From: Acidobacteriaceae bacterium
GTDB taxonomy: Bacteria; Acidobacteriota; Terriglobia; Terriglobales; Acidobacteriaceae
NCBI GenBank assembly: GCA_003134815.1
Contig: PLCO01000012.1
Location: 92,931 to 156,930 of the forward strand
Reading direction: 5' to 3'
Length of the DNA stretch: 64,000 nt
Numbering within the stretch: the stretch's first letter is position 1; each line of letters starts with the position of its first letter. The notes below the pieces were generated by a model. The model was not told where the DNA came from and ran no database searches. It saw only the letters and a program-made list of their open reading frames with translations. Below are positions 9,376 through 18,280 of this stretch, one piece after another. The position numbers and the translations under genes are program-made.

Positions 9376-11214
9376 CTATTGCGGGAACATATACATGGGA
9401 TCTTTGCAGTTGTGCTCTTCCGCGAAGAAACTCGGGACACGCTCCTGGCCCCAGATTTTCTTTCCGGCGCGCTGCGGGTGCAAGCGAAAATGCGCATTGC
9501 GCTCCTCAATATATCGATCGATGGCTTCGGTAGCGGCCACAGGCGACGAATAGTCGCTGTTATAGATGATGGCTCGCGCCATCCCGCTGAACACTGACTC
9601 GATCACATTAAGGAATTGAGCGCCGGCCGGGAGCGGCATCGTCTCGATGACGGGCGCTCCTTCCGTCTCTGCCATCGAGTTGACCTTGTCCAAATGGTCC
9701 GCCAATTCCTTCGATACATGCCACGAAGCTGCGTCCCAGGAAAGATATAGCGTTCTGTACCCCCGATACTTCAATCGCAGTGCATCGGCAAGTTTGATCA
9801 TTTCGCCAGTGTTCTTCTTGCGAGAATAGAAGTGAGTCAATTGGTTTGCGGATAACTCAAGGGCGGCGGTAAGAATGAGATACCCCTTCGACTTTTGCCA
9901 CTGAGGAACGACATATTGCTCACCGGGCGCGACGCGCTTCAACCCGCCCTTCTTCTTGATTGCGAACGGCCCGTATTCGTCCACGGAGAAAAAGGCATCA
10001 TCCTTTTCGAGTGCGGCTAAGGTCTTTTTGATTCGATCTACCTTTTCGCGATATTCAGGATCGTTGCTCGTTAACACCCTCCGCGCGAGCCGCCACTTCC
10101 AGCCAGCGTTGACGATAATCTCTCGAATCACATCGCAGCTGATCGAGTCGTTATATTTCACTCCCAGCGCAGTCTTCATATCTGCAAGACGCCAAGTAGT
10201 GCGGATGAATCCATATTCGGACGGAGGAGAGTGCAGGAGAGAGAAAACTGCATTCTGAACCTCAGGTATGCACGCCTTCTTGTCACTGCGCGGTTTTCTG
10301 AGAAACAGTTTCTCCGTCCCTCCCTGTCTGAAATCTCTCAAGTAGCGAAATAGGGATCCCTGCGAAATCTGCAAAAAGGAACAGATCGGGGAGGAGTTTA
10401 TACCGCGGGCATAGGCCAGCATCGCCAGCGCCTTGTTGCGATTCGACCTTTGACCTTTCGTGGCCGCAGCGAAGAGAAGCTTCAGTTCCCCGCTCGGCAG
10501 CTCTTTCAATTCCAATGCAAGAGCCTCAAGAGGGAATTTCCCCTGCGAGATGCTTTGCATCCAATCGAAAACCTGCTCTGGAGAACTGCTCGGTCGTCTG
10601 GGCTGAAGAGAGAGGCGAATCGGTGCAAGCGCGACTGCGGAATGCTCGGTCGGTGAAATTTTGGGCACTGGACTCGTGGAAACGTCTTGGACCGCGGTTG
10701 GTGCCTCTGGTCTTTTACCGCGGAGATTCCGTGATCTACGGCTGGGACTTTGAGCCCTCTCGTCGCGCGCTTGCCGCACATACTCTTGAACGACAGTGTA
10801 GCCACCCGCGAATCCGTAGTCCTCACGCAGCGCTTTCAGAATCTTCATCGCGGTGGTGCGGTATCGCCTGGGAACGTCAGCGTCGTCTTTGAGAATCTGA
10901 TCGATCACGCCAATCCACGGTCGCAAGGTCGGCCTAAGGCGATGAACTTCTGTATGGTCAGGTGACAGCGGCGTAGGCGTAGGCGTTTGCGCACAGAAGA
11001 AATCGATGATTTTTTGAACTGCGTCGCCGGTCAGAACAATTTGGATAGGCGGGGCGGTTTGGCGTTGGTCCGTATTCTCGGTGTGAATTCGCTCTCGTTG
11101 GGTTCTATTCGGCTTTCCTGGCATCTCATTTCCTCCTTGCTTGCGATTGTTTGTCGGTACGCCAGAACAACTTTTCGCATTTGTCTGCCTGGGCGTAGCT
11201 CGATTTGCATGCAT
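9376..11214 (-). CDS. Transposase with IS21-like N-terminal region and IS630-like DDE domain
   Basis: WIGVIDQILKDDADVPRRYRTTAMKILKALREDYGFAGGYTVVQEYVRQ resembles IS21 IstA; FFSVDE, LSWDAASWH and FLNVIESVFSGMARA give an IS630-type DDE triad. Confidence 0.8.
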   Translation of the reverse strand: MHANRATPRQTNAKSCSGVPTNNRKQGGNEMPGKPNRTQRERIHTENTDQRQTAPPIQIVLTGDAVQKIIDFFCAQTPTPTPLSPDHTEVHRLRPTLRPWIGVIDQILKDDADVPRRYRTTAMKILKALREDYGFAGGYTVVQEYVRQARDERAQSPSRRSRNLRGKRPEAPTAVQDVSTSPVPKISPTEHSAVALAPIRLSLQPRRPSSSPEQVFDWMQSISQGKFPLEALALELKELPSGELKLLFAAATKGQRSNRNKALAMLAYARGINSSPICSFLQISQGSLFRYLRDFRQGGTEKLFLRKPRSDKKACIPEVQNAVFSLLHSPPSEYGFIRTTWRLADMKTALGVKYNDSISCDVIREIIVNAGWKWRLARRVLTSNDPEYREKVDRIKKTLAALEKDDAFFSVDEYGPFAIKKKGGLKRVAPGEQYVVPQWQKSKGYLILTAALELSANQLTHFYSRKKNTGEMIKLADALRLKYRGYRTLYLSWDAASWHVSKELADHLDKVNSMAETEGAPVIETMPLPAGAQFLNVIESVFSGMARAIIYNSDYSSPVAATEAIDRYIEERNAHFRLHPQRAGKKIWGQERVPSFFAEEHNCKDPMYMFPQ

Positions 11215-11255
11215 GGCGCTATCATCGTGCTAACTGACACAAAAGAGCAACTTCG

Positions 11256-12386
11256 ATGCCCTTATCGGCGTACATCAATGGGAAACGACAGATCGCCCCG
11301 CTTCTTGACTCATCGGAATGGGAAGCCCTCCGTGCCACGAGACCGGCAATCGAATTGGGATGCTGCAGAAGCCGGGGCTTCATGCGAGTTAGCAAACTTG
11401 GAACTCAGCATTTTGTCCATGCGCGGCGTTCTGACGCTTGCACATCGGCTCCCGAGAGTGCCGAACACCTATTGCTCAAGAGCATCATTCTAGTGGCTGT
11501 CCGAAACGCTGGCTGGGATGGCGATGTTGAGGTTTGCAACCAAGAAGGCGGATGGCGCGCGGACGTGATGGCCAGCAAAGACAGGTTGCGCGTCGCATTC
11601 GAAGTGCAACTATCAACCATTCCGTTTTTTGAACTTGCTGCCCGACAGCAGGCTTACTCTAATAGCGGGGTTCGAGGTTGCTGGTTCTACGGCTACGGTG
11701 CGCTCAACCCTCCAGCTCCCACCAAAACCGATATGCCCGTCTTTCCGTTTAGCTACGGCATCAACAATCCTGTCGCGCCTTCGAAGCGAGGGATGCTGCC
11801 CGATCAAGTCAGGATCGGCAGCTACGAGATGCCCTTGCCAGAAGCTGTATCCGCCCTTTTGAACCGTCAGTTTCGACGCTGTGCCAAACAACATGTCACA
11901 ACATCGGAAGGAATCACGATCTTTCGTTTCCACGAATGTTGGGCCTGCCACCGGGATTTCGATGTGTTCTGCCCAACGCAATGCTCTGCAACCTGTGATG
12001 ATCGCCTGCCGGCAGATCAATCCGAAGACTGGATTACCAGCCCATTGAAGGACGCCGGCGCGCCATGGATTATCCGCAAAGTGCAACAGTATGTCGCTGC
12101 ACACCCGGAAATGAACTTAATGGTCACCTATCCGGGCTGGCATTGGGCACAAAGCTCCAGGCGGAAGCACTTCACTTTTTGCTGTTTTCACTGCGGCGCA
12201 TTGATCGCCAGCGAAATCTTCGAGCAACTTCTGGAAGATAACGAGTGCATGCAAAGCCCACAATATTGTCTGGGAACTATCACAACCATCCCGCTAAGAA
12301 CTAAACAAGAGCTTATTGACTCTCCGCATTGGTGCTATTCGAAAATACATCGGTTCTGTTCGGGCACCCCTGGAGTGCCTCGGTGA
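11256..12386 (+). CDS. CoiA-like PD-(D/E)XK nuclease-family protein
   Basis: SAEHLLLKSIILVAVRNAGWDGDVEV...GGWRADVMASKDRLRVAFEVQLS resembles the competence CoiA-like nuclease motif (D...EVQ). Confidence 0.65.
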   Translation: MPLSAYINGKRQIAPLLDSSEWEALRATRPAIELGCCRSRGFMRVSKLGTQHFVHARRSDACTSAPESAEHLLLKSIILVAVRNAGWDGDVEVCNQEGGWRADVMASKDRLRVAFEVQLSTIPFFELAARQQAYSNSGVRGCWFYGYGALNPPAPTKTDMPVFPFSYGINNPVAPSKRGMLPDQVRIGSYEMPLPEAVSALLNRQFRRCAKQHVTTSEGITIFRFHECWACHRDFDVFCPTQCSATCDDRLPADQSEDWITSPLKDAGAPWIIRKVQQYVAAHPEMNLMVTYPGWHWAQSSRRKHFTFCCFHCGALIASEIFEQLLEDNECMQSPQYCLGTITTIPLRTKQELIDSPHWCYSKIHRFCSGTPGVPR

Positions 12387-12907
12387 GGTAGCAGGCCAGC
12401 TAATGGATGGCCACTCCGAGCGACACGTTCGCACCCACAGGGCATCACACTGGCCTCTATGCCTCGGTCGTTTATCCGTCTATCCCGGGAATGTCAAACC
12501 CTGCCGGGGAATGCTTTTCCCCCTGGTGGCCATCACGAGTCAGATTCAGTTCCGTCAACGCGAACTATAGCGTTTCTCGTGCCACGCAGATGCGTCTAGA
12601 ATAGAAGTCTCCCGCAAATCCAACAGATATTGGTAGTTGCTGCGGTACGCTCGATTAGAGGCGCAACAATGAAGCGATCCGAACCACCGATTGAATGCAA
12701 AGGCAGCGGCAATACGCATCCGCACCACAGGTCAGGAGACGGGCTGGGTATGCCCGGAACCTGCGGCGTATGTGGCCGAAGTGCCGAATTCGTAATGAGG
12801 GATGGGGATTGGGTACCCAAGAAACACCCGCCAGCAATTTAACATAGCCAGAGAACCGCTGGCATGACGCATCGTATCGAAGCAAGGCAGAGCACTCAGA
12901 GGCAACG

Positions 12908-14605
12908 GTGATGGAGCAAGCACCAACAACTCCCCAAATCGGCTCCGTCGTTACCATCAAAGAACTCAGTAGTGAGAAGTTTGTCATTGGAAAGATTCTG
13001 CGCGGCGGCATGGGGTCGGTGTATCAGCTTATCCCTGTCGCGCCCCTCGGAACAGCCTTTGCGTTGAAGACGTATCAACAATCCGCCAGCCGGGAGCAGT
13101 TTCTCCGGGAAGCGGATCTCTGGATTTCACTTGGGAATCATGCCCATATTGCCCGTGCATTGGTCTATCTAGAGTGGCAATCACAACCAAGCATCATCGC
13201 AGAGTGGTACAAGCAAACGGTCGAGAGTCATACCGCTGAGAGTTGGCCAACCGCTAAACTCATCAACTTCACAGCGGGATTGCTCGATGGTTTGGATTAC
13301 GCGCATAGGGTTTGTGGCATCATCCATCAGGATATAAAGCCTGCAAACATCCTTTTGGACCGAAATGATGAGCCGCGCCTAACGGACTTTGGGATGGCTA
13401 GGTTTGCGAATCGTGCAGACGGCATCGGCAGTCTTGAAGACATAAACTCTTCAATGGTGAACTCCGTTACATTGGGGCCAATCGGGGGCACGCCGATGTA
13501 CATGGCACCAGAATTGTTCGCGGGACAGCCGCCCTCGGTCCGAACTGACATTTTTTCTCTGGGCGTCACGCTCTACCAGATAGCCACCGGAGAGCATCCC
13601 TATTGCGGCTCGGAGACCAATCATCGATTACGACCGATCCTAAGAACTAGGCCGCTGGACCTATTTCTCAAGAAAAAAGGGAACGATGCGTCCAGACTTG
13701 TCTCCGTAATCACAGCGGCAGTGCAGCTTGATCCCCTTAAGCGTCCGAGTTCTTACGGTGTGCTGCACCAGTTAATCGGCCAGAAGAGCCCACAAGTTCG
13801 AGATGGTCGTGGCGATAGCATTCGAGATGTGATTGTTAGGGCGGGCTTTCTTAGAGATACTGGACGCACCCAAGAGGCTATGGAGCTTCTACAGGCGGCA
13901 ATCGCTGAACGACCTGCGAATCCCGAACTGCTGAATTCCCTTGCTGTTTTACTTCTTAAGCTAGGCCACAATCAGCGAGCCTATGCTATCTGGGGCTCAG
14001 CCGTCGATTGCCTCAAGTTGACTAACGGCAGACATAATCACACACTCTATCTCGATCCGCTAGTAAACCTGGCATGGAGGTTGGTCCCTGAAGGACAATT
14101 CACAAGGGCCGATGATCTTTTCACACAAATGGCTGAATGGTGCAAGGGTTCTCCACTGGCCCCCTATGACTATATGGAGTTTGGGTGGTGGCACCTCTAC
14201 CACGGAAGATTCGAGGAGGCGTGGCAACACATCGCAGCTTGTGGTAAATCGAAGGTACCGGACGAGCGGTCCCTTTGGGGCTTTACACTTGCTGCTTGGT
14301 TGTCGGGGAAGTTTTCCGAAAGGGCAGAAACAATCGCCCAGACTTTTTTGAATCCGCGCGTCCACATTGGGTATGTTACTGCTCTTCTCGCTTGTATGAT
14401 CGCGCCATTTGTTGCAGCAGGGAGACGGAGAGAAATCCGCGCGCTTTGCTTTCCGCGTTTTACAAACGAGCTAGCCGAAGTATCGCAGCAGATGGGGCTG
14501 CAACTTCCTGATTTGCTACTCTCATTGCCCACAGGAGAAACCCGGAAGATCATTCAATCTTTTGACGAGTTGGTCACTGGAGGTAAGCACCGTGAGCGTA
14601 TTTGA
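12908..14605 (+). CDS. Hanks-type serine/threonine protein kinase with C-terminal TPR-like repeats
   Basis: ILRGGMGSVYQL, FALKTY, HQDIKPANILL, DFGMARF, GTPMYMAPELF, DIFSLGVTLYQIATGEHPY; helical repeats after residue ~300. Confidence 0.9.
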   Translation: MMEQAPTTPQIGSVVTIKELSSEKFVIGKILRGGMGSVYQLIPVAPLGTAFALKTYQQSASREQFLREADLWISLGNHAHIARALVYLEWQSQPSIIAEWYKQTVESHTAESWPTAKLINFTAGLLDGLDYAHRVCGIIHQDIKPANILLDRNDEPRLTDFGMARFANRADGIGSLEDINSSMVNSVTLGPIGGTPMYMAPELFAGQPPSVRTDIFSLGVTLYQIATGEHPYCGSETNHRLRPILRTRPLDLFLKKKGNDASRLVSVITAAVQLDPLKRPSSYGVLHQLIGQKSPQVRDGRGDSIRDVIVRAGFLRDTGRTQEAMELLQAAIAERPANPELLNSLAVLLLKLGHNQRAYAIWGSAVDCLKLTNGRHNHTLYLDPLVNLAWRLVPEGQFTRADDLFTQMAEWCKGSPLAPYDYMEFGWWHLYHGRFEEAWQHIAACGKSKVPDERSLWGFTLAAWLSGKFSERAETIAQTFLNPRVHIGYVTALLACMIAPFVAAGRRREIRALCFPRFTNELAEVSQQMGLQLPDLLLSLPTGETRKIIQSFDELVTGGKHRERI

Positions 14606-16013
14606 TCGCTTCACAAATCCAGTATGGCACGACATTTCGCGACTTGATAGCAGACGGCAGCGGATTGCCGCGTTCTTGATTACCGGGTATGGGTCGTGCC
14701 GACACAACATCAATGAATATCTTGTAGCCCCCCTTGATCAGAACAGTACAATTCAGCTACCAAACGGCATATCGCCGGAGACCAGAGAGAGATTGATCGA
14801 CGAAGCCCTCGTTGGGTTACTTAAGTCGTGCAAGGTTCCGCAGAGCGATCCAGCCGGAAATCTTCCCGACCAGTTTGTCCAGAATGTAACAGAAGTGTGG
14901 GGAATGTTCGCGTTGGCGGATTGTAATCATCGGCTGAGAAGGACTCAGCCCGAAACGCTGAAGGGTTCGCCATATTCGTCAGATCCCGATGAGGCTCGAA
15001 CACAGGTGCTGGTGAAGTGGGCCGAAATTTTGGGACTCACTCAATCTGACTTTGTGATGGATGCAAACAGACATTGGTTCCTCGAACAATGGAGCGGTAT
15101 GACTGCCGCAATGATTGCGGGCTTCCTGAAGGGATTTGGCAGGACCCCAGATGAAATAGTGCTAAAGAAGGCTCGAAGTGAAGCGGCGAGCATACCCGAG
15201 CATCGGCTTGCCAAGGCTCGCTATATGGTTGAAAGGCTCGCAACTGCGCCGGTTTCATCACCTCAAGGAAGATCGGAGAGCGCTGATCGTGATTCGAGTG
15301 TCCCGGCACGCGTATCGGCACCGCCTCCTACCGCGCGCAAACTGCCGCAGCAGGAACTTCACGGGGTCGAGTGGCGTCCTGATGGAAAGGCGGTTATAAA
15401 TCTGAGCCCAAAAGCAGGTCCTTTAGACTTTATTCGGTCAATGCTCGTGGTGATGCGACCGTCGCTGCTCCCGCAACATTTGAAAACTGCTGAACACTGG
15501 GTTTCTGGAATTGCGAAGGAGCCAATTCATGGTGGCAGATGGGCACCAAAACATGATGACATTTTGGTGCGCGGCTTTGAACGGTTCCTTTGGGAGGGCG
15601 ATGCAAACATCGAAGCGGACTCGGACCTAACTAAACTTAGAGACTTGGTTCGTAAGACGTATCCGAACATTGCAGGGAGCCGTATTGACGTTCCGCTCAC
15701 AGACGATATGAGAAGCATGTTCCGAGCCTGGTTCGCAAAGAAGCCTGCTGGCTCTCAGTCCGTTCGAGTATCTGATCACGCCGGAAAATCTGGCTTAGAT
15801 CGTAAGCAGAACCAGCAGCCAAAAGTTGTTGCCAATGCACAAAGCTTAGATCGCAGTCGCACGGTCGAAATCCCCCTGGAAATGATGGATCGCGGGTACT
15901 ACTATCGCCTTAACCACTTCAGGGGCATAACAGATTGGGAGCAGAGAATGGTCAACGAATTTGGCCAGCGTGTGATTCCTTTTCTCGGCTCAATCTGGAA
16001 TAGAACGTCATAG
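14592..16013 (+). CDS. Uncharacterised protein coupled to the kinase
   Basis: GTG start at 14592 preceded by GGAGG (14579-14583), overlapping the kinase stop by 14 nt; MSVFDRFTNPVWHDISRL... No family recognised. Confidence 0.75.
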   Translation: MSVFDRFTNPVWHDISRLDSRRQRIAAFLITGYGSCRHNINEYLVAPLDQNSTIQLPNGISPETRERLIDEALVGLLKSCKVPQSDPAGNLPDQFVQNVTEVWGMFALADCNHRLRRTQPETLKGSPYSSDPDEARTQVLVKWAEILGLTQSDFVMDANRHWFLEQWSGMTAAMIAGFLKGFGRTPDEIVLKKARSEAASIPEHRLAKARYMVERLATAPVSSPQGRSESADRDSSVPARVSAPPPTARKLPQQELHGVEWRPDGKAVINLSPKAGPLDFIRSMLVVMRPSLLPQHLKTAEHWVSGIAKEPIHGGRWAPKHDDILVRGFERFLWEGDANIEADSDLTKLRDLVRKTYPNIAGSRIDVPLTDDMRSMFRAWFAKKPAGSQSVRVSDHAGKSGLDRKQNQQPKVVANAQSLDRSRTVEIPLEMMDRGYYYRLNHFRGITDWEQRMVNEFGQRVIPFLGSIWNRTS

Positions 16014-16029
16014 TCGATGGCCATTGTTA

Positions 16030-17253
16030 CTAGGTTTCCCGAGACCATGAACTCGTACCCTCAATGGGATTCTGCTCGTCGAGCCCAGACTTTCTTTCTT
16101 GCAGGCCATGATCGTGGAGCAATGCTTTCAGCTTCGCAGCGTCTATCAGCTCGATGCCCGCTTTGTCTGCGAACTCCCGCGCTTGTGGCGTAAAGTCAGA
16201 AGTCGTGACAAATACGCCCTTGACTACTCGATCCGCACTTACAGCGCCGCAGAAGTCCCTGACGGCAGATGCTCCTACCAGATTGTCGGGCGCGTACCGC
16301 TTGCATTGGAAAAGATACTTGCCGCCAATGATCGGCTTATCAAGGACCGCAATGATGTCGATCCCTCCATCGCCCGAAACCTTCGTCAGTTCGGACCGAA
16401 ACTCCATGGCATCGAGTAAGCGAGAGATGAGCCTCTCAAAATCTTGCCCGGACATTTCGGCCATCTTATCCGGCGATGCCGAACCGTCCGCCCGTACGTG
16501 CGTACCGAACAGGGCAAAAACCTCTCGAACATCATCCTCCGAGATTGTTGTCTTGTTTATGGCTCTGGCGACGCGCGCGAGCGTGGCTTCGATGTAGCGC
16601 GGATTACGTCCGCAATGCCTGACCAGAAATTGAGCGGCATCACTCTGAAGTTCCAGATTCTTTCTCGCCGCAATTCGCGTAGCAATCAGCGCCAATTCTG
16701 ATATCGAGTAGGGCTGAAGTTCGAGCACAAGAGAGAACTCTGGCAGCAGATCGACCGGGCACTCGACTTTTTTCGGACAGGTTGCAACGAGCGTGAATGG
16801 CCGTAGGTCCATTACATGAGTTCGCGCGGCTGGGCCCATTCCAATTGTTATGGACAGTCTACCGGAACTCATCGCCTCAACAAATCTTGCCAAGGGAATC
16901 TTGCGAAGCGCCTGTACACGGTTGAGGATGAGCAATTGATTGTCTCGAAAGTTCGTGAGAAGTGCTGTTACATCGCCCACGATCGTCAACTCCGCTGCCT
17001 CTGCCTCCTGCCAGGGAACCCCGCGCTCATCCGCGAACGCTTTCGCGAAATTCGCTTTGCCTAGGCCGTCTTCCCCAGTTATGAGAATGTGCCCTGGCGT
17101 CGCACCTGTCTTTGCATAAAAAGCGCTATAGTCCTTGAGGCGGCTGACCGCGCCGGACTGTCCAACCAAATCGGAGAACCGAAGATTCGCGGGCTCCTCG
17201 ATCTTCGGAAATCGATTCATCTGCTCTCGTGAGAGCGGGACTTCATTGCTCAT
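16030..17253 (-). CDS. RuvB-like AAA+ domain (apparently ATPase-dead) fused to C-terminal Mrr-type restriction endonuclease
   Basis: RuvB-like LRFSDLVGQSGAVSRLKDY...LSITIGMGPAARTHVMDLRPFTLVATC; degenerate Walker A (GEDGLGKAN) and Walker B (LLILNRVQAL); Mrr_cat-like MSGQDFERLISRLLDAMEF...GDGGIDIIAVLDKPIIGGKYLFQCKRY. Confidence 0.85.
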   Translation of the reverse strand: MSNEVPLSREQMNRFPKIEEPANLRFSDLVGQSGAVSRLKDYSAFYAKTGATPGHILITGEDGLGKANFAKAFADERGVPWQEAEAAELTIVGDVTALLTNFRDNQLLILNRVQALRKIPLARFVEAMSSGRLSITIGMGPAARTHVMDLRPFTLVATCPKKVECPVDLLPEFSLVLELQPYSISELALIATRIAARKNLELQSDAAQFLVRHCGRNPRYIEATLARVARAINKTTISEDDVREVFALFGTHVRADGSASPDKMAEMSGQDFERLISRLLDAMEFRSELTKVSGDGGIDIIAVLDKPIIGGKYLFQCKRYAPDNLVGASAVRDFCGAVSADRVVKGVFVTTSDFTPQAREFADKAGIELIDAAKLKALLHDHGLQERKSGLDEQNPIEGTSSWSRET

Positions 17254-17500
17254 GGCCTCCCCTTTGAGTGACTGGTTCTTCCGGTCTTTTAAAGATTACG
17301 CACAGCGTAGGAGGTATAACGGGCGCTCCCTGTTCGGACAGAACCGGCATCGCGGAAACGAGTTCCCATCCCCATTTCCCAAACTTATTCAGACAGTTTG
17401 CAAGTTTGATGTGACCGTGTGGGGAGTTGTGAACGCTCCACCCTTCGCTGTCGCCATATTCAAGTTTGATTATCTCGACTGCATATTCCCAGTTACTCAT
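17243..17500 (-). CDS. DUF4177-like small protein
   Basis: MSNWEYAVEIIKLEYGDSEGW...LNKFGKWGWELVSAMP...CVIFKRP matches the WEY...LN..G..GWELV pattern; ATGA overlap with the upstream gene, 11-nt overlap with the downstream gene. Confidence 0.7.
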   Translation of the reverse strand: MSNWEYAVEIIKLEYGDSEGWSVHNSPHGHIKLANCLNKFGKWGWELVSAMPVLSEQGAPVIPPTLCVIFKRPEEPVTQRGGHEQ

Positions 17501-18168
17501 AAGCTGATTTTCCCACCAAAGACAGCGCGGAATACTTGCTTGTCGGTCTCGTTCGCCTGCCGTCGCAATTCCAGAATGCGCTCTCGCGAAACACGGTGAA
17601 TCCCCGATGAATCGGACGTCACAATCTCGAGTCCACCAATTCCGGCGGTATTCAAATGGTGGGAACAAGTAATCATATAGCCAGCGAGAGGCAACAATTG
17701 CTCCACCGTTAGCAATTCATCGTAATAACGTTCGGCCCAATAGATCGCTGCATTGGTCATGTCGCCAGAATAATCAAGCCCGACTGAAGCCTCGCAAGTT
17801 GCTGTCCACACCTCGTCAATCTTGGCAAGCTGAAAACGGAAGAGTTGGAAGGGCGAAGCGGCAATCAAGCCTTGAACAGGGTTTCTATTATCTTCAGGGA
17901 TGCCGCTTGCAATTCGCTCAAGCGCTTCTTGCGGGGCATCGGCTGTGAATGTTGACAGAATTGCATTGGCCACATCGTCACCCGTCTTAACGTCCTGGGC
18001 ATAGGACACCACGATCTCACTACCGGTCCGAATCTTGCTACAGTTCGTGTGGTAGCGCACGGCTCGTCCAACTTGGCCGTTCTTGAGCTTTTCTGGCGTA
18101 TGCGTGGCCTGTGTATCGCTCGCCAGAATGATTCCATCTGAGGCAATCATTCCAATCTGCATTGTCAA
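17497..18168 (-). CDS. Proteasome beta-subunit-like Ntn hydrolase
   Basis: M-TMQIGMIASDGIILASDTQAT: Thr after Met, Asp at residue 17 counted from that Thr, later CSKI (Lys33-like), ...LTVEQLLPLAGYMI...TAGIGGLEIVTSDSSGIHRV. Confidence 0.75.
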   Translation of the reverse strand: MTMQIGMIASDGIILASDTQATHTPEKLKNGQVGRAVRYHTNCSKIRTGSEIVVSYAQDVKTGDDVANAILSTFTADAPQEALERIASGIPEDNRNPVQGLIAASPFQLFRFQLAKIDEVWTATCEASVGLDYSGDMTNAAIYWAERYYDELLTVEQLLPLAGYMITCSHHLNTAGIGGLEIVTSDSSGIHRVSRERILELRRQANETDKQVFRAVFGGKISL

Positions 18169-18280
18169 CGGGATACCCTCCGAACTAAGGATACTCGCGC
18201 CTTAGCGGCAGATCCCGAGCCGTGCTCTCGTAGCCTCCTAATCATGAAGCGGACACGGGCGATTTCTCCAAAATCTGAAT

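Noticed and set aside
8739-11240. TGTCA...TGACA ends as terminal repeats of the chimeric transposase element
   Set aside because: TGTCATAACGAT near 8739 and the reverse complement of the sequence near 11240 (TGTCAGTTAGCACGAT) are only weakly alike and show no target duplication.
12387-12907. Small ORFs and a GGGGAA-TGCTT-TTCCCC hairpin between the CoiA-like and kinase genes
   Set aside because: ORFs are short and unsupported (one 57-aa frame has a CxxC pair); the hairpin may be a terminator but lacks a clear U-tract.
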